From NCBI GenBank assembly GCA_964370835.1, contig CAYJLO010000042.1, forward strand, positions 1 through 25,676: a DNA stretch of 25,676 bases. The letters run 5' to 3'. The notes beneath the pieces were generated by a model. The model saw only the letters and a program-made list of their open reading frames with translations, did not search any database and was not told the origin of the DNA. Each line of letters begins with the position of its first letter. Within the stretch, counting starts at the first letter, position 1. The position numbers were made by a program, and so were the translations under genes. This document shows, one piece after another, positions 6,771 through 14,865 of this stretch. This DNA comes from CAYJAD01 sp964370835 (GTDB taxonomy: Bacteria > Desulfobacterota > Desulfovibrionia > Desulfovibrionales > Desulfovibrionaceae).

Positions 6771-9263
6771 TTACATATTTTCGTGTTGCGTGCGTGCAAT
6801 TAAATCGTTTTGTAAGTCTTTAGATAACTCGGTAAAGTATGCGCTATACCCTGCAATGCGCACAATGAGACCGCGATAACTTTGCGGATCGGCTTGCGCC
6901 TTCATAAGGGTTTCGCGATTAATAACGTTGAATTGCACATGCCATAGGCGAAGGTCAATGAAGGAGCGGATGAGCCCGAGAAGCTTGCGTGTACCTTCTT
7001 TGCCTTCAAGGCATTTGGGGGTGAATTTAATATTCAGTAAACGCGCGGCATGTTGGTGCAAATGCGTGTTTTTTGTATTGCGGTTAGATAATAATAAAGC
7101 TGTTGGGCCATTGATATCTGCACCGTGAGATGCGGAAGAACCGTCAGACAGTGGCGTTCCTGCTTTACGTCCATTGGGAGTAGCCGCAACCACACGACCG
7201 TAGGGAACGTGTGAGGTGAAAGGTACCATACGGAAATCACAATGAATGCCCAATTTAGGAGAGTATTTTTTGCTAAACTCTTGAGCAAGACGGTCAATTT
7301 CTAAACCAATCTCATCGGCGTAAGCATCATTATTGCCATAGCATGGAGCATGTTTGAGCATTTGACGTATGTCTTCCTTATCTTCAAAGTCGCAAGCGAG
7401 AGCTTGTAATAATTCCGGCATGGAGATTTTCTTATCTTCAAAAACCAATTTTTTTACAGCGGCTAAGGAATCAATGGCTGTGCTGTAGCCAAGGCATTCA
7501 AAGTACCCTATATCCATACCACCTTCATAATGATGATTTTGGTGTAAATCAACGCATTCTTTCATGGCAAGGACATGTAATGCGTCAGAAAGCGGTGTGG
7601 CAAAATGTTGTCCACGCGTATTGATGATGTGGTACTGCTGCACAAAAGCATGGCGCATAAGTTCATTTTGTTGTGTCACGTAAGCATTCCAAAATTCTTC
7701 CCATGTGGTGAATTTGGTAATATCGCCCGTTTCAACGGTGAGTAACTCATCGCCGTATTTTTTCATGCGTCCATTATATAAAACAAGCTCTATGGCGGCG
7801 GCAAAGTTAATTTGTACATGTCCGCTAGTGTAAGTATCTACACGCGGCATACGGATTTCCGCGCAACCGGAAGCGGCATAATCATAAATATCTTCTAAGG
7901 GTGCACCTTTGGCCAAGTGCAGAGGAATGATTTCATCATCATTCAGCAACTTGGGGAAACCGCAACCTTGTTTAATCATTTTTGCCACAGCGTTAAGAAA
8001 TCGCTCTGGAGAACCACTGTGTACACGCGCTGCAAGGTCAGGGTAGTGTAGGGGGCATTCACGTTTGGAACGCATGATAATATAGGAAAGTTCATTGGTG
8101 GCATCGCGCCCGTGGCGCGTTTGTCCGCCTACGGTGACGGCTTCCCAGTGAGAATACCCTTCGTGAGTGGCTTTGTTATAGGGAGTAATGGCAAGGTCTA
8201 GGCATTGTGCCATATTTGCCCACATGCATTGGAACAGCTCCACGGCTTTATCTTCATCTATGCGTCCTTCTTGAAGGTCTTTTTCGTAATAAGGCCAAAA
8301 GAGTTGATCCATGCGACCGTTGGTGGGGTTTGCGCTGATTTTTTGCTCAAGACGTGCAAAAGCTTGTGTGAGCCAGTGAGCTTGAACAGCCTCGTAAAAA
8401 GTGCGTGGGGGATTTTCCGGCACATATTCGCAATTTTCCGCAATGGCTAAAAGCTCGGCTTTGCGTGTGGCATCTTCGGTTTGTGATGCTAATTCGCGAG
8501 CTAGAACCGCATGGCGATGTGACCAGATAACCACAGCATCACAAATGATGATAATGGCTTCAAGGAATGGTTTCTTTTCGCACGTATCCTTGGGATCGTC
8601 AGGGTCAAGGGTAGCCATTTTTGCAAGGGCTTCTTCCTTGATGCCTTTCATGCCAAGTTTGAATAAACGTTCCCAATCAAGGCACCATTGGAGGCTTGAG
8701 CGATTGGAAGCTGTTTCGCAACAAATATAGCGTGATTGGTATCCGCCTTCATCGCCATAAGCAAGTTTGTGAGAATCTTTTGGGATACGTTTATTTAAGT
8801 CAATATGGAACGTTTTGGATTGCCAATAGGGAGCGATGACCTCTTCTACAATGCGGGCATCTTCTGCGCTTACCTCAAAGGGGGACGATGCGTGGCCAGG
8901 CAATTCTTTCAGAGCGGCGGCTTGATAGTCACCGTCAAGCTCAGGGTAGAGAATGCCATAGCGCGAACCTTGTTTGCCGCAACGTCCCACAATGAGTTGG
9001 TGGTCATCAATATACACAGAAATATTTTGGGCCACATGGCGCATGGCTTTTGCCCAGCGTAAAACAAGAAGTTCTCCTTCTGTTTGCTTCATGGATTCGG
9101 TGAAAAGTACTGCGCGTTCCACATCTATGTAAGGTTTTTTCCCTTCAAAAGCTTCCACGAGTTTGAAAAGACGCGGATGCTTTTGAGCATAGATATTTTC
9201 TTTTCCTTCAATTCTATTTTCCATGAATTGTTCTTGTTCTGAAAGACATGCACACTGTGACAT
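6771..9263 (-). CDS. glycyl radical enzyme GRE1, isethionate sulfite-lyase-like
   Basis: This 830-residue protein is a complete GRE of the PFL/diol-dehydratase superfamily. The thiyl cysteine is Cys467 with partner Glu469 (SGCAEIR). The glycyl radical is at Gly805 in RIAGYSAYF. As I remember the IslA (isethionate sulfite-lyase) structure, its substrate residues are Arg189, Gln193, Trp374, Cys468, Glu470, Arg678, Phe682 and Gly805; here I find Arg188, Gln192, Trp373, Cys467, Glu469, Arg678, Phe682 and Gly805 with the same spacing. Two arginines argue for an anionic (sulfonate or carboxylate) substrate. No Asp sits 14 residues after the cysteine, which argues against a glycerol-type diol dehydratase. 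RBS GGAG precedes ATG 9263, and a sigma-54 promoter lies 56 bp upstream. Downstream MOP suggests an aldehyde product. Isethionate is the best guess; dihydroxypropanesulfonate or an untested substrate is possible. There are no microcompartment genes. Confidence 0.9.
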   Translation of the reverse strand: MSQCACLSEQEQFMENRIEGKENIYAQKHPRLFKLVEAFEGKKPYIDVERAVLFTESMKQTEGELLVLRWAKAMRHVAQNISVYIDDHQLIVGRCGKQGSRYGILYPELDGDYQAAALKELPGHASSPFEVSAEDARIVEEVIAPYWQSKTFHIDLNKRIPKDSHKLAYGDEGGYQSRYICCETASNRSSLQWCLDWERLFKLGMKGIKEEALAKMATLDPDDPKDTCEKKPFLEAIIIICDAVVIWSHRHAVLARELASQTEDATRKAELLAIAENCEYVPENPPRTFYEAVQAHWLTQAFARLEQKISANPTNGRMDQLFWPYYEKDLQEGRIDEDKAVELFQCMWANMAQCLDLAITPYNKATHEGYSHWEAVTVGGQTRHGRDATNELSYIIMRSKRECPLHYPDLAARVHSGSPERFLNAVAKMIKQGCGFPKLLNDDEIIPLHLAKGAPLEDIYDYAASGCAEIRMPRVDTYTSGHVQINFAAAIELVLYNGRMKKYGDELLTVETGDITKFTTWEEFWNAYVTQQNELMRHAFVQQYHIINTRGQHFATPLSDALHVLAMKECVDLHQNHHYEGGMDIGYFECLGYSTAIDSLAAVKKLVFEDKKISMPELLQALACDFEDKEDIRQMLKHAPCYGNNDAYADEIGLEIDRLAQEFSKKYSPKLGIHCDFRMVPFTSHVPYGRVVAATPNGRKAGTPLSDGSSASHGADINGPTALLLSNRNTKNTHLHQHAARLLNIKFTPKCLEGKEGTRKLLGLIRSFIDLRLWHVQFNVINRETLMKAQADPQSYRGLIVRIAGYSAYFTELSKDLQNDLIARTQHENM

Positions 9264-9318
9264 GATAAACTCCTATAATGTGTTTGTAAAAAACATGGTT
9301 TGCGTTCAGTACTGTTAA

Positions 9319-9334
9319 AGCAAAGACAATGCCA
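9319..9334 (-). promoter_or_regulatory. sigma-54 promoter of the GRE1 operon
   Basis: On the minus strand TGGCATTGTCTTTGCT matches the -24/-12 consensus TGGMAYR-N4-TTGCW at every fixed position with correct GG-to-GC spacing. It would start RNA near 9307, giving a short leader before the GRE1 ATG at 9263. Confidence 0.85.
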
Positions 9335-9396
9335 TAGTGATAATATGCTTATAATACAACTTGTTGTGCTTCTTTGTCGTGGTAGTGAATAGGGAG

Positions 9397-9412
9397 TTTG
9401 CAAAAATGCAAG
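9397..9412. promoter_or_regulatory. upstream activator site shared by GRE1 and the AspT-type transporter
   Basis: TTTGCA-AAAA-TGCAAG differs from the perfect dyad TTTGCA-N4-TGCAAA by one base. It sits between two divergent sigma-54 promoters, about 65-70 bp from each, which is a normal place for an enhancer-binding-protein site. The same dyad recurs before GRE2 and GRE3. Confidence 0.65.
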
Positions 9413-9480
9413 TAGATGTTGGTGAAAATTTTTTAGCGGTATTTTAGAGCTTTAATGACATAGCTGTACTCTTTTTGTTT

Positions 9481-9496
9481 TGGCATATTGTTTGCT
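9481..9496 (+). promoter_or_regulatory. sigma-54 promoter of the AspT-type transporter gene
   Basis: TGGCATATTGTTTGCT matches the -24/-12 consensus at all fixed positions. It is oriented toward the gene at 9564 and predicts a start site near 9508. It is divergent from the GRE1 promoter. Confidence 0.85.
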
Positions 9497-9563
9497 TTTG
9501 TGCTATTTGGAACAAAGATATGTTTTTCATTGAGCAATCAAACAATTTAACAATGAGTATTGT

Positions 9564-11249
9564 ATGTTGACAGAACTTTTCTTTTCGCAAACTACGGCGC
9601 AAGCTATTTTGGTGCTTTCGTTGTGTATTGTTACAGGGTTATGGCTTGGGCAAGTTAAAATTGGCACCATAAGCCTTGGTGTGGGCGGGGTGCTTTTCAG
9701 CAGTATTGCCGTGGGCCATTTTGGCCTTGTTATTGATAAGCATGTACTTCACTTTGCGCGAGAATTTGGTCTTATTCTTTTTATTTATTCCATTGGCATG
9801 CAGGTAGGACCGGGATTTATAGATTCGCTAAAGCGTAGTGGCTTGCGCCTGAACTTACTGGCTGCCATGATTGTTCTCATGGGAACTGTGATTACAGCTT
9901 GTATTTTTGTTTTTTTTGAAATTCCTTTGGAAGTCTTGGTAGGCTTGTACAGCGGGGCTGTGACAAATACCCCCTCACTGGCAGCTTCAACGCAAATGTT
10001 TGGTGATTTTTATCCCACATTAGATATGGTTACGGCGGCAGAAAGTCAGGCGGGTATTGGTTATGCTGCAGCCTATCCATTTGGGATTTTGGGTATTATT
10101 TTAGTCATGATTTTGATACGCTTTATTTTTCGTGTAAATATAGAGGAAGAAAATCGTATAATGGAAGAACTCTCCACCAAGGATAAACCCAAGCCCAACT
10201 ACCTTACTGTGGAGATAGTTAATGAAGCCATTATAGGGAAGCAACTGGATTCCGTGAAGGCTTTACAAAAATTAGACCTTGTTTTTTCGCGTGTGGAGCA
10301 AATGAAAGGGGTGGCGCAAACGCCAAAGCCTGAAACGATACTAACTAAGGGAACTTTGCTTCATGCGGTGGGTAGTGCTGAGGAATTGGAAAAGCTTGTG
10401 GAAATAGCAGGCAAAAAAGCTGATATTGATTTACATGAAATTAAAGGTGGTCTTAAAGTTGTTGATATAACGGTAAGTAAGGATTCTGTGGCAGGTAAAT
10501 CACTTGAAAAATTGCAATTGAGTAATGAGTACGGCATTGTGCCTACACGCATTATCCGCTCTGGTTTTGAATTTACTGCCTATCCTAGCGCTGAGTTACA
10601 ACTTGGTGATAGGGTTCGTGTGGTTTCAGATTCTCAAGGTTTGTATACGGCGCGTAAAGTTTTAGGTGATTCGTCGCGCATGCTAGAACATCCACATGTC
10701 ATCCCTATATTTGTGGCTATATTTTTAGGTATTATATTGGGAAGTATTCCAATTTTTATACCGGGTCTCAGTTCTGGTTTGAAGCTTGGACTTGCAGGTG
10801 GGCCTTTATTGGTGTCCATTATATTTAGTAGGTTGCACCGTATCGGTGGTATGGTGTGTTTTATTTCTCCCAGTGCAAGTTTGATGATTCGAGAAATAGG
10901 TATTTCGCTCTTTTTAGCCGCTGTGGGGCTTAATGCAGGCCCGGGGTTTGCTCCTATAATTATGGATGGCTCTGGTTTGTATTGGATGGGGCTTGGTGCC
11001 ATGATTACCTTTATTCCGCTTATGACAACGGCTTTATTTGCGTGCATACTATTAAAATGTAATTATCCAACACTATGCGGTCTTTTGTCTGGTAGCATGA
11101 CAGACCCGCCGGCATTGGCTTTTTCCACGCAAATTTTGGGCTCTGATTCTGCGGCATCGGTATACGCTACCGTGTACCCACTTACCATGATTTTACGTAT
11201 CTTGAGTAGTCAACTCCTTGTCTTATTTTTGTTTTATTATACATCGTAA
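9564..11249 (+). CDS. AspT/YidE-type membrane transporter with two TrkA-C domains
   Basis: The 561-residue inner-membrane protein has the duplicated transporter fold of the aspartate:alanine exchanger / YidE-YbjL family. A hydrophobic half (residues about 12-190) and a second (about 385-560) flank a soluble region of about 200 residues that holds two TrkA-C (RCK_C) modules. Each half carries the family signature: SGAVTNTPSLA near residue 130 and GSMTDPPALA in the second half. Family members exchange or export small anions such as dicarboxylates or amino acids. The substrate here cannot be read from sequence. It has its own sigma-54 promoter and shares the activator site with GRE1, so it probably moves the GRE1 substrate or product. 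The Shine-Dalgarno is weak (GAG at 9555-9557). Confidence 0.85.
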   Translation: MLTELFFSQTTAQAILVLSLCIVTGLWLGQVKIGTISLGVGGVLFSSIAVGHFGLVIDKHVLHFAREFGLILFIYSIGMQVGPGFIDSLKRSGLRLNLLAAMIVLMGTVITACIFVFFEIPLEVLVGLYSGAVTNTPSLAASTQMFGDFYPTLDMVTAAESQAGIGYAAAYPFGILGIILVMILIRFIFRVNIEEENRIMEELSTKDKPKPNYLTVEIVNEAIIGKQLDSVKALQKLDLVFSRVEQMKGVAQTPKPETILTKGTLLHAVGSAEELEKLVEIAGKKADIDLHEIKGGLKVVDITVSKDSVAGKSLEKLQLSNEYGIVPTRIIRSGFEFTAYPSAELQLGDRVRVVSDSQGLYTARKVLGDSSRMLEHPHVIPIFVAIFLGIILGSIPIFIPGLSSGLKLGLAGGPLLVSIIFSRLHRIGGMVCFISPSASLMIREIGISLFLAAVGLNAGPGFAPIIMDGSGLYWMGLGAMITFIPLMTTALFACILLKCNYPTLCGLLSGSMTDPPALAFSTQILGSDSAASVYATVYPLTMILRILSSQLLVLFLFYYTS

Positions 11250-11299
11250 ATTTGCAAATGTGATATTTTTTATTTTTGCAAATTAGGATACAGAAGAAT

Positions 11300-11327
11300 G
11301 ACCCTGCTAGAAGCGGGGTCATTTTTT
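11300..11327 (+). terminator. rho-independent terminator after the AspT-type gene
   Basis: GACCCTGCT / AGCGGGGTC form a 9-bp stem with one wobble and a 3-nt loop (AGA), followed by ATTTTTT. This is a textbook intrinsic terminator 50 bp after the stop codon. Confidence 0.9.
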
Positions 11328-11328
11328 A

Positions 11329-11344
11329 TTTGCAAAAGTGCGTA
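11329..11344. promoter_or_regulatory. degenerate activator half-site cluster
   Basis: TTTGCA-AAAG-TGCGTA keeps one good arm and three bases of the other. Two further lone TTTGCA arms lie at 11251-11256 and 11275-11280. They may be auxiliary or decayed copies of the dyad at 11421. The region is AT-rich, so chance copies are possible. Confidence 0.35.
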
Positions 11345-11420
11345 TATGTTTAATCGTATGTAATAATAGGAAAAAATATTTTCTTGGCATAATGTCCTTA
11401 TCTTTGTCGATGTAACAAAA

Positions 11421-11436
11421 TTTGCGTACTTGCAAG
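11421..11436. promoter_or_regulatory. activator site upstream of the amidohydrolase operon
   Basis: TTTGCG-TACT-TGCAAG has the same 6-4-6 layout as the GRE sites, with one change in each arm. It lies about 120 bp upstream of the sigma-54 promoter at 11556, a typical enhancer distance. Confidence 0.5.
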
Positions 11437-11555
11437 GTGGATAGGGATTATATGTTTAGGTAGGGTACAAGTGAAGAGTAATGAACTTTCTTTTGATGGA
11501 TTTTGTATTGTAATTGTTTGAAATTACATATGTAAAAAAACAAAGTAAAAAAATA

Positions 11556-11571
11556 TGGAATGGCTTTTGCT
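11556..11571 (+). promoter_or_regulatory. sigma-54 promoter of the amidohydrolase operon
   Basis: TGGAATGGCTTTTGCT fits TGGMAYR-N4-TTGCW with correct spacing. The predicted start near 11583 leaves an 80-base leader before the GTG at 11664. Together with the terminator and activator sites, this accounts for the 414-bp gap. Confidence 0.75.
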
Positions 11572-11650
11572 CTAGAGGCATAGCGAGTGAAATAGCATGT
11601 AAGATTTTTTATGGAGGATAAACAATCTTCAGCTGTTCGTAATTTTATTT

Positions 11651-11657
11651 GGAGGAG
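11651..11657 (+). promoter_or_regulatory. ribosome-binding site that sets a GTG start
   Basis: GGAGGAG lies six bases before GTG 11664. The longer frame from TTG 11649 would place this Shine-Dalgarno inside the coding region, so the GTG is preferred. Confidence 0.85.
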
Positions 11658-11663
11658 ATTGCT

Positions 11664-13307
11664 GTGTCTACACAAGAGATTGTTATTTATCATGACGGCT
11701 CTATCATCACCATGGATAAAGCTAAACCAGAAGCGGAAGCTGTAGCCACTGTGGGCGGTCGCATAGCTGCTGTAGGTACTTTGGATGAAGTCCGTAGCGC
11801 TGTTGGCAAAGACGCTCGTATAGTGTCATTGCAAGGTGCGACCATGTTACCGGGATTTATTGATGGCCATAGCCATTTTTGCAGCGGCGGTATGAACCGT
11901 TTATTTGCTGCCAATTGCGCTGTTAATAATATTGAAGAATTAAAAGCTTCCTTGCGCAAAAAACTTTCTGAAGAGCGTCCTTCCGAATGGGTTATGGGAT
12001 ATAACTTTGACGAAAAACAAATGGCAGAACAAAGATATGTTACCAAGGAAACTTTGGATGAAGTTACCAAGGATTATCCTATCTTTTTCCGACATGTAAC
12101 CGGTCATACCGGCATGGCCAATAGTAAGGCGCTTGAGATTGCGGGTATTACTAAGGATACACCCAACCCTGCCGGCGGTATCATTGGGCGGGATGCCAAT
12201 GGGGAGCCCAATGGTATTTTGGAGGGTATTCCTGCTCAAGCCATGGTACGACAACATATTCCTCATTACAGCTTGGAAGAAATGAAAGCATCTTTAGCTA
12301 ATGACAGTGCCCACTACGCAGCTCGTGGTATTACCACAGCGCAAGGTGGGCCTCCTTTTGCTCCCATGGATGCTGAGCTTGGCAGTAAGGTCGTAGATAT
12401 TGTGGTGGACTGTGCCAAAGACGGTACGCTTGGTATTCGCGCTGTGGTGTTTGTCCGCGCCAACGATATGTCTAAACTTGAACCTTATAAAAATCCCACT
12501 GCAGGTACAGACTTGTCTGGTAATGGCCGTGTGACTTTAGGTGCTGCAAAGCTATGGTCAGATGGAGACCCTCGCGGACATACAGGGTACTTCCTTGAGC
12601 CTTATCCCTTTGTGGACCCTGAAAAAGGCGCAGAGTATTGCGGTGAATTTTTATGGACATCGGAAGAACTCGCAGAAAAAATTCTTCCTATGCACAAAGC
12701 CGGTTGGCAAATAGCCATACACGCCAATGGTGACGGTGGTATTGAAACTGTTATCCTTGCCTTTGAGCGTGTACAGCAATTGGCACCAAGACCTCATGTG
12801 CGTCATCTCATTATTCACTGCCAATATCCTAGCTATAGCCAACTACAGCGCATGAAAGCTGTAGGCGCGTATCCTTGCTTCTTCATGAGTCCTTTATATT
12901 ACTGGGGAGAAATTCATGAAAGCTATGTGGGTGAAGCGCGTGTAAATCGTTTTTGTCCCTGTCATGATGCCGATGAATTAGATTTACCTTATAATTTACA
13001 CACGGATGCCCCTATTACCCCTGTAGACCCCCTTATACAAGTGTGTACTGCAGTAACACGCACAAGTAAAAAGGGTAAACTGTACGGACGTGAGCAGGGC
13101 GTTTCGGCTTTATCCGCTTTACGTGCTGTAACCATTCACGCTGCTTTCCATAATTTTGAAGAGCATATAAAAGGCTCTCTCACTCCTGGAAAATACGCAG
13201 ATATGGTGATTCTTGCTGAGAATCCTCTCAAGGTGGAGCCTTCAAGGATTAAAGATATTAAAGTGTTGCAAACTATCGTTGATGGCAAAACCGTTTTTTC
13301 AGCTTAA
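11664..13307 (+). CDS. YtcJ-type amidohydrolase (amidohydrolase family 3)
   Basis: The 547-residue cytoplasmic hydrolase has the features of the YtcJ/NfdA group. They are an N-terminal beta-sandwich strand, the metal motif GFIDGHSHF, a KLWSDGD segment with the bridging lysine, IAIHANGDGG, a LIIHCQYP histidine, the HTDAP aspartate, and a C-terminal GSLTPGKYADMVIL strand closing the sandwich. Relatives hydrolyse N-substituted amides, formamides or cyclic amides, and the exact substrate cannot be read from sequence. GTG start with strong RBS. It is first in an operon with an MFS transporter 20 bp downstream, so the pair likely imports and hydrolyses the same compound. The operon is under sigma-54 control and shares activator-like sites with the GRE units, so its product may feed GRE metabolism. 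Confidence 0.87.
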   Translation: MSTQEIVIYHDGSIITMDKAKPEAEAVATVGGRIAAVGTLDEVRSAVGKDARIVSLQGATMLPGFIDGHSHFCSGGMNRLFAANCAVNNIEELKASLRKKLSEERPSEWVMGYNFDEKQMAEQRYVTKETLDEVTKDYPIFFRHVTGHTGMANSKALEIAGITKDTPNPAGGIIGRDANGEPNGILEGIPAQAMVRQHIPHYSLEEMKASLANDSAHYAARGITTAQGGPPFAPMDAELGSKVVDIVVDCAKDGTLGIRAVVFVRANDMSKLEPYKNPTAGTDLSGNGRVTLGAAKLWSDGDPRGHTGYFLEPYPFVDPEKGAEYCGEFLWTSEELAEKILPMHKAGWQIAIHANGDGGIETVILAFERVQQLAPRPHVRHLIIHCQYPSYSQLQRMKAVGAYPCFFMSPLYYWGEIHESYVGEARVNRFCPCHDADELDLPYNLHTDAPITPVDPLIQVCTAVTRTSKKGKLYGREQGVSALSALRAVTIHAAFHNFEEHIKGSLTPGKYADMVILAENPLKVEPSRIKDIKVLQTIVDGKTVFSA

Positions 13308-13326
13308 AGCATAAGGAAGGTTTCAA

Positions 13327-14796
13327 ATGAGTAGTATTACAATGAATCAAGGCCCTGCGAGTGCTCCAAGTGCTGCATCGGCACCAGAGGTGAAGACTGT
13401 GCAAACTATTTCCGTACATCAAGAAGCGAACTGTATTTCTCGCTTTGATAGATTACCTGTAAATAATGTTATGATCAAAATTGTGGCGGTGCTCGCCGCA
13501 GTAAGTATTTTAGAAGCTTTTGACCTTGGCCTTATTGGTCAAACCGTATTAGTACTAAAACAAATTTGGGCTTTAACACCTGCAGATACAGGGCTTTTAG
13601 CCACATGCTCCACCATTGGTGTGGTTTTGGGTACGTTAAGCTGCGGCTTTTTATCAGATAAGCACGGTCGTAAACGTGTTCTTTTTTGGGCTACATTTAC
13701 ATTTTTGATTTTTACTTTAATAGGCCCAGCCATGGAAAATTTCTACTGGGTGGTAGCCATGCGCTTCCTCAGTGGTTTGGGCGCTGGCGCTGTTTTCCCC
13801 ATTCCGTATCTTTATATTTCGGAATTGGTAGGTTCTAAGCATCGCGGTGTAACCTTTGCGTATTGTAATTCCATCTTGGTGCTTTCTTACGTTATTCCCT
13901 CTGCCTTTGGTGCATGGGCTGTGGCAACATTTCCTTTGGAGTTAGCTTGGAAGCTTCCTTTCTTTTTGGGCGGCTCTCCTTTGTTTATTCTTTACTTTAT
14001 CCATAAATACATGCCTGAATCTCCACGTTGGCTCATGCGTCAAGGTCGCTATGAAGAAGCTTTGGCTTTAGTGGAAAAAATGGAAAAAAGCTCTGGTGTT
14101 CCTCATGATAATGACTATGTGGATCCTGCTATTGTAAAGGCTGTAGAAGCCAGCCGCAAGCCTGATGCCATGAAGGCTGACTGGCGCCTTATCTTTAAAC
14201 CACCTTATCTTTCCCGTACCATTGTTTCTTGGGCTATGTTCTCTGCTGCTTTAGTATTCTGGTATGTGGTAATGGTTTTTGCTCCTACCATCTTAAAAAG
14301 CAAGGGCTTTGAAATGTCCAGCTCGGTACTTATGGGCGGTCTCATGATGGCCATTGGCGCTGTGTCTGGTGTCGTGTGTGGACATCTTATTGAGAAGTAT
14401 GGCCGCAAGAAAATGTATATCTTCTTTGGTGGTCTTGCTGGTGTGTTTAGTACCGTTTTAACCATGGTAGATAGTCTGTCTGCATGGCTTTTTGTGGGCG
14501 TTATGCTGGCCTTCTTTGGCAATGGCGTGTTCTCCATTTGTAAACTGTACATTGCAGAGCAGTATCCTACCATTTTACGTGGTACAGGCGCAGGCATTGG
14601 TGAAGCTGCCAGTCGTATTTTAGGCGGTGTACTTGCTACCTTCTTCATCTCTTTCTTACTGGCACAAGCCGGACAAAATGCAGTATTCTGGTTCCTAAGC
14701 GCAGCCTATGCTGTGGCTATTATTCTCCTTGCTTTCTGGGGTCAGGAAACCATGGGTAAGAGCGTGGATACCACGGGCTCTGCTGACGAAGACTAA
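13327..14796 (+). CDS. MFS transporter (sugar/organic acid porter type)
   Basis: The 489-residue major-facilitator protein has a long cytoplasmic N-terminus of about 45 residues, then 12 predicted membrane spans. The loop 2-3 signature is GFLSDKHGRKRVLFW, with the matching second-half copy GHLIEKYGRKKM. PESPRWLMRQGRYEEA after span 6 is the mark of the sugar-porter / aromatic-acid-symporter type. Acidic and aromatic-acid importers share this layout, so the substrate is open. RBS AAGGAAGG precedes the ATG, 19 bp after the amidohydrolase stop. A terminator follows the gene. Confidence 0.9.
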   Translation: MSSITMNQGPASAPSAASAPEVKTVQTISVHQEANCISRFDRLPVNNVMIKIVAVLAAVSILEAFDLGLIGQTVLVLKQIWALTPADTGLLATCSTIGVVLGTLSCGFLSDKHGRKRVLFWATFTFLIFTLIGPAMENFYWVVAMRFLSGLGAGAVFPIPYLYISELVGSKHRGVTFAYCNSILVLSYVIPSAFGAWAVATFPLELAWKLPFFLGGSPLFILYFIHKYMPESPRWLMRQGRYEEALALVEKMEKSSGVPHDNDYVDPAIVKAVEASRKPDAMKADWRLIFKPPYLSRTIVSWAMFSAALVFWYVVMVFAPTILKSKGFEMSSSVLMGGLMMAIGAVSGVVCGHLIEKYGRKKMYIFFGGLAGVFSTVLTMVDSLSAWLFVGVMLAFFGNGVFSICKLYIAEQYPTILRGTGAGIGEAASRILGGVLATFFISFLLAQAGQNAVFWFLSAAYAVAIILLAFWGQETMGKSVDTTGSADED

Positions 14797-14820
14797 GAAA
14801 ATTCTTTTAACCTACATATG

Positions 14821-14856
14821 AAGAAAGGAGTTTTAAAAAGCTCCTTTCTTTTTTTC
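14821..14856 (+). terminator. terminator between the MFS gene and the amidohydrolase-2-like gene
   Basis: AAGAAAGGAG (14821-14830) pairs perfectly with CTCCTTTCTT (14841-14850), followed by TTTTT. It starts only 25 bp after the MFS stop. It overlaps an upstream in-frame ATG (14818) of the next gene, which therefore cannot be the true start. Partial read-through would reduce expression of the next gene. Confidence 0.85.
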
Positions 14857-14862
14857 GAGGTG
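14857..14862 (+). promoter_or_regulatory. ribosome-binding site setting the start at 14866
   Basis: GAGGTG directly follows the terminator T-tract; its GAGG core is five bases before ATG 14866. It selects this ATG over the one at 14818. Confidence 0.75.
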
Positions 14863-14865
14863 TTT

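Noticed and set aside
11388..11410. TTGGCATAATGTCC as another sigma-54 promoter
   Set aside because: The -24 half is good but the -12 TTGC element is missing at the required distance; the site at 11556 fits fully.
14818..14865. Upstream ATG extension of the amidohydrolase-2-like gene
   Set aside because: It would translate through the terminator hairpin, has no ribosome-binding site, and the extra residues are not family-like.
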